Shown here: positions 61,850 to 64,000 of the stretch, in pieces
Numbering within the stretch: position 1 is the first letter of the stretch
Layout: each line of letters starts with the position of its first letter
Assembly: GCF_001911425.1 (NCBI RefSeq)
Contig: NZ_MPPL01000001.1
Coordinates: 5,146,912-5,210,911 of the forward strand
Length of the DNA stretch: 64,000 bases
DNA from: Mucilaginibacter polytrichastri
GTDB lineage: Bacteria; Bacteroidota; Bacteroidia; Sphingobacteriales; Sphingobacteriaceae
Direction: 5' to 3'
Translations under genes and position numbers: made by a program
The notes under the pieces: generated by a model
What the model was told of the DNA's origin: nothing
What the model saw: the letters and a program-made list of their open reading frames with translations, nothing else
Databases searched by the model: none

Positions 61850-62603
61850 GCTGATTTAATAATCCCGCATCATCTTTTAAATTAACACCGGATAGCTTTC
61901 TTCTAAATGCCTCCTGTACCAGGTAAAAGATTTTTTCGGCTGCCAAATTATGCGTTAATCCCTCAGGGCGGATGTTGGATACGCAGTTGCGCGATTCGTC
62001 GGTTAATCCCGGCTTGGGGTTGTAGGTTAAATAAGCCCCCACACTATCTGCCGAACTTAGGCCCGGGCGTTCGCCGATGAGCATAATGGAGAGCCTCGCA
62101 TTAAGGCCATGCGCAATATGATCTGCCAAGGCAACCCTGCTTTGCGATGTAAGGCAAATGGGCGCCAATTTATATTTTACCGACCGGAATAGTTGCACCA
62201 ACCCCTCAACCAATTGTACCGCATTACTATTTACGGCATGTGCCGACAGGCCGTCGGCTATAATGATAGATATGTCGTATTTGCCTGTATGCTCTTTAAT
62301 CGTATCGGTTGATTGGTCGCTCGGTAGTCGCCCCAAATCCGGCCGTTGTAAGTATTGATGGCGATTTTCTGCTTTACTGTGCAGCTTTAATATCGGTATA
62401 TCCAGATGTTTTAAATAATACATCAGTGCCTCGCTGTTCAGCTCAGAATATACGGCATCGCGGGCATGGGCATGCGCCAGTTTAAATTTGAGGTATTCGG
62501 TTAGCGGGATGCTGCTGCCCACCCGGCCCATTGCTATGCGGGCGGCGGTAAACTCTTTTAATGACTCCCATGGATCAGTTGTTTTTACGGCGGGCTTCTT
62601 CAT
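61824..62603 (-). CDS. eutC: ethanolamine ammonia-lyase small subunit
   Basis: Adenosylcobalamin-dependent lyase light chain, 259 residues, pairing with EutB to turn ethanolamine into acetaldehyde and ammonia. Seen: WESLKEFTAARIAMGRVG, SIPLTEYLKFKLAHAHARDAV, IIADGLSAHAVNSNAVQLV and MLIGERPGLSSADSVGAYL, the B12-binding part. It lies 6 nt after eutB; no carboxysome-like shell gene is in the window, so a free cytosolic enzyme is likely. The gene end overlaps a convergent gene. Confidence 0.95.
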   Translation of the reverse strand: MKKPAVKTTDPWESLKEFTAARIAMGRVGSSIPLTEYLKFKLAHAHARDAVYSELNSEALMYYLKHLDIPILKLHSKAENRHQYLQRPDLGRLPSDQSTDTIKEHTGKYDISIIIADGLSAHAVNSNAVQLVEGLVQLFRSVKYKLAPICLTSQSRVALADHIAHGLNARLSIMLIGERPGLSSADSVGAYLTYNPKPGLTDESRNCVSNIRPEGLTHNLAAEKIFYLVQEAFRRKLSGVNLKDDAGLLNQPNSDLLSP

Positions 62604-62609
62604 CTGCTG

Positions 62610-63986
62610 TTAAAATAAATGATCCATTAAACGGCCCATAGCCTGGCTGTGGGTAAGCTGTCCCATATTGTCGGTTATGCCCTGTTTCTGCAGCCATTTT
62701 TCAAACTCGGGTGCGGGGCGCAGGCCTAAAACCTTGCGCAGATACAAAGCGTCATGAAATGAGGTAGACTGGTAATTGAGCATAATATCATCCGAGCCCG
62801 GGATGCCCATTACAAAGTTGCAGCCGGCCACGCCAAGTAAAGTTAGCAGGTTATCCATATCGTCTTGGTCGGCTTCGGCGTGGTTGGTATAGCAAACATC
62901 CACACCCATAGGCAGGCCTAGTAATTTACCGCAAAAATGATCTTCGAGTGCTGCGCGGATAATCTGTTTACCATCATACAAATACTCGGGGCCGATGAAA
63001 CCAACTACCGTATTCACCAGCAGGGGATTATACTTTCGGGCTACTGCATATGCCCTTGCCTCGCAGGTTTGCTGATCTACCCCATGATGGGCATTGGCAG
63101 ACAAGGAACTTCCCTGCCCTGTTTCGAAATACATTACATGGTTACCAATGGTGCCGCGATTAAGCGATAAGGTGGCATCGTAAGCTTCGCTAAGGAGATC
63201 GAGATTAATACCAAAACTGCTATTTGTTTGCTGCGTGCCGGCAATAGATTGAAAACAAAGGTCGACTGGTGCGCCGCTGTTAATAAGCGCCAAAGTGGTG
63301 GTAATGTGGCTTAACACGCATGATTGTGTCGGTATCTCGAACTGCTGCCGTAGAGTATCGATGAGGTTAAGCAGGTTAGTTACACCTGCGGGGCTATCCA
63401 TAGCGGGGTTAATGCCAATTACGGCATCGCCGCTGCCATATAGCAGGCCGTCTATCATACTGGCGGCAATACCTTTCAAATCGTCTGTAGGATGGTTGGG
63501 TTGTAGCCGGGTAGAGAAATGCCCCTTCAGGCCAATGGTATTACGAAACCTTGTAATTACCTCGCATTTTTGCGCTACGGCAATCAGATCCTGGTTGCGC
63601 ATCAGCTTGGATACCGCAGCCACAATTTCGGGGGTTATTCCCCATTTAAGGTTTTGCAAGGTTAGCGTGTCAATGTCATCACCTAATAGCCAGTCGCGAA
63701 ATTCGCCTACGGTTAAATGGGCTATGGGTTCAAAGGCAAGCAGGTCATGGCTGTCCATAATGAGCCGGGTTACCTCGTCTGCTTCATAGGGGATGATGGC
63801 CTCGTTCAAAAAAACTTTCAACGGCACATCAGCCAGGGTAATCTGCGCAGCAACACGCTCTTCATAAGTAGCGGCAGCAATACCGGCCAGCACATCGCCC
63901 GACCGTAGTGGCGAGGCTTTGGCCAGCAGGTCTTTCAAATCGCCGAACCGGTAAACATGCTGGTGTATGGTGTGCTGGTAGGCCAT
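62610..63986 (-). CDS. eutB: ethanolamine ammonia-lyase large subunit
   Basis: 458 residues, complete; the start codon is only 14 nt from the window edge. The TIM-barrel heavy chain with GEFRDWLLGDDIDTLTLQN, GLLYGSGDAVIGINPAMDS, LCFQSIAGTQQTNSSFGIN, FETGQGSSLSANAHHGVDQ and NTVVGFIGPEYLYDG, and the C-terminal GIPGSDDIMLNYQSTSFHD, all classic EutB blocks. With EutC directly downstream it forms the B12 enzyme; ammonia release links it to nitrogen supply. The transporter or aldehyde dehydrogenase partner would lie outside the window. Confidence 0.96.
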   Translation of the reverse strand: MAYQHTIHQHVYRFGDLKDLLAKASPLRSGDVLAGIAAATYEERVAAQITLADVPLKVFLNEAIIPYEADEVTRLIMDSHDLLAFEPIAHLTVGEFRDWLLGDDIDTLTLQNLKWGITPEIVAAVSKLMRNQDLIAVAQKCEVITRFRNTIGLKGHFSTRLQPNHPTDDLKGIAASMIDGLLYGSGDAVIGINPAMDSPAGVTNLLNLIDTLRQQFEIPTQSCVLSHITTTLALINSGAPVDLCFQSIAGTQQTNSSFGINLDLLSEAYDATLSLNRGTIGNHVMYFETGQGSSLSANAHHGVDQQTCEARAYAVARKYNPLLVNTVVGFIGPEYLYDGKQIIRAALEDHFCGKLLGLPMGVDVCYTNHAEADQDDMDNLLTLLGVAGCNFVMGIPGSDDIMLNYQSTSFHDALYLRKVLGLRPAPEFEKWLQKQGITDNMGQLTHSQAMGRLMDHLF

Positions 63987-64000
63987 CGTTATTCGGTTGG

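Noticed and set aside
61824..63986. Ethanolamine microcompartment operon
   Set aside because: Only EutB and EutC are seen; no shell proteins, EutG/EutE or regulator in the window.

Overview
The window looks like a chromosomal segment of a Bacteroidota bacterium, most likely a Sphingobacteriaceae member (Mucilaginibacter/Pedobacter-like). The signs are two SusC/SusD outer-membrane pairs, a TonB-linked beta-barrel receptor, BBP2-type and PorT-type barrels, DUF2911 and CsbD-like proteins, few Shine-Dalgarno sites, and repeated -7 boxes of the Bacteroidota form TAnnTTTG in front of genes (rimP, infB, tetR, ahpC, padR, metG, tRNA-Arg, an SDR gene, rlmF). Intrinsic terminators close most transcription units. 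No rRNA, CRISPR array, IS element or intact prophage was seen.

Layout. 1-3.6 kb: 5'-truncated GapN-like aldehyde dehydrogenase, FKBP prolyl isomerase, fumarylacetoacetase-family hydrolase, small lipoprotein. 3.6-8.7 kb: rimP-nusA-infB operon, with a promoter and a perfect hairpin/T-run in its leader. 8.7-15.5 kb: a His-rich 49-residue secreted peptide, a S41 protease, CsbD-like protein, small barrel, DUF2911 protein and a PIG-L deacetylase. 15.6-20.4 kb: tetR-tolC-hlyD-emrB-type tripartite drug-efflux operon with operator palindromes over its promoter. 20.6-21.9 kb: ahpC-ahpD peroxide defence. 22.1-22.75 kb: a wrecked methyltransferase gene. 22.8-31.3 kb: YugP-type protease, FAD oxidoreductase, MurF, HXXEE protein, FabV, an unknown protein coupled to RecQ, and a small membrane protein. 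31.5-39 kb: M14 peptidase, TonB-type receptor, PspC and PadR. 39.1-49.5 kb: two SusC/SusD pairs, separated by a gap holding a duplicated leader and a decayed 5' end of a susC gene. 49.5-56.8 kb: DoxX, LD-carboxypeptidase, MetRS, tRNA-Arg(CCT) with an integration scar, YjdM/PhnA-like zinc ribbon, a frameshifted AraC regulator, SDR, RlmF. 57-64 kb: a GNAT + ArgE-like deacetylase + BBP2 porin operon, an unknown secreted protein, a membrane protein, and ethanolamine ammonia-lyase EutC/EutB.

Most noteworthy: (1) the GNAT/ArgE/porin operon and the neighbouring unknown secreted gene share an upstream 16-bp block and a -24/-12-like (sigma-54-type) element at exactly the same separation, with unlike sequence between, which suggests co-regulation of a nitrogen-related set; (2) the 3' end of tRNA-Arg is repeated 295 bp downstream (with encoded CCA and its own terminator), and the interval carries five GGTAAA motifs, as expected of the scar of a lost tRNA-targeting element; (3) palindromes lie over the tetR and padR promoters; (4) the rimP leader may hold an attenuator; (5) a susC leader is duplicated. 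All calls come from reading the sequence; no database search was run.
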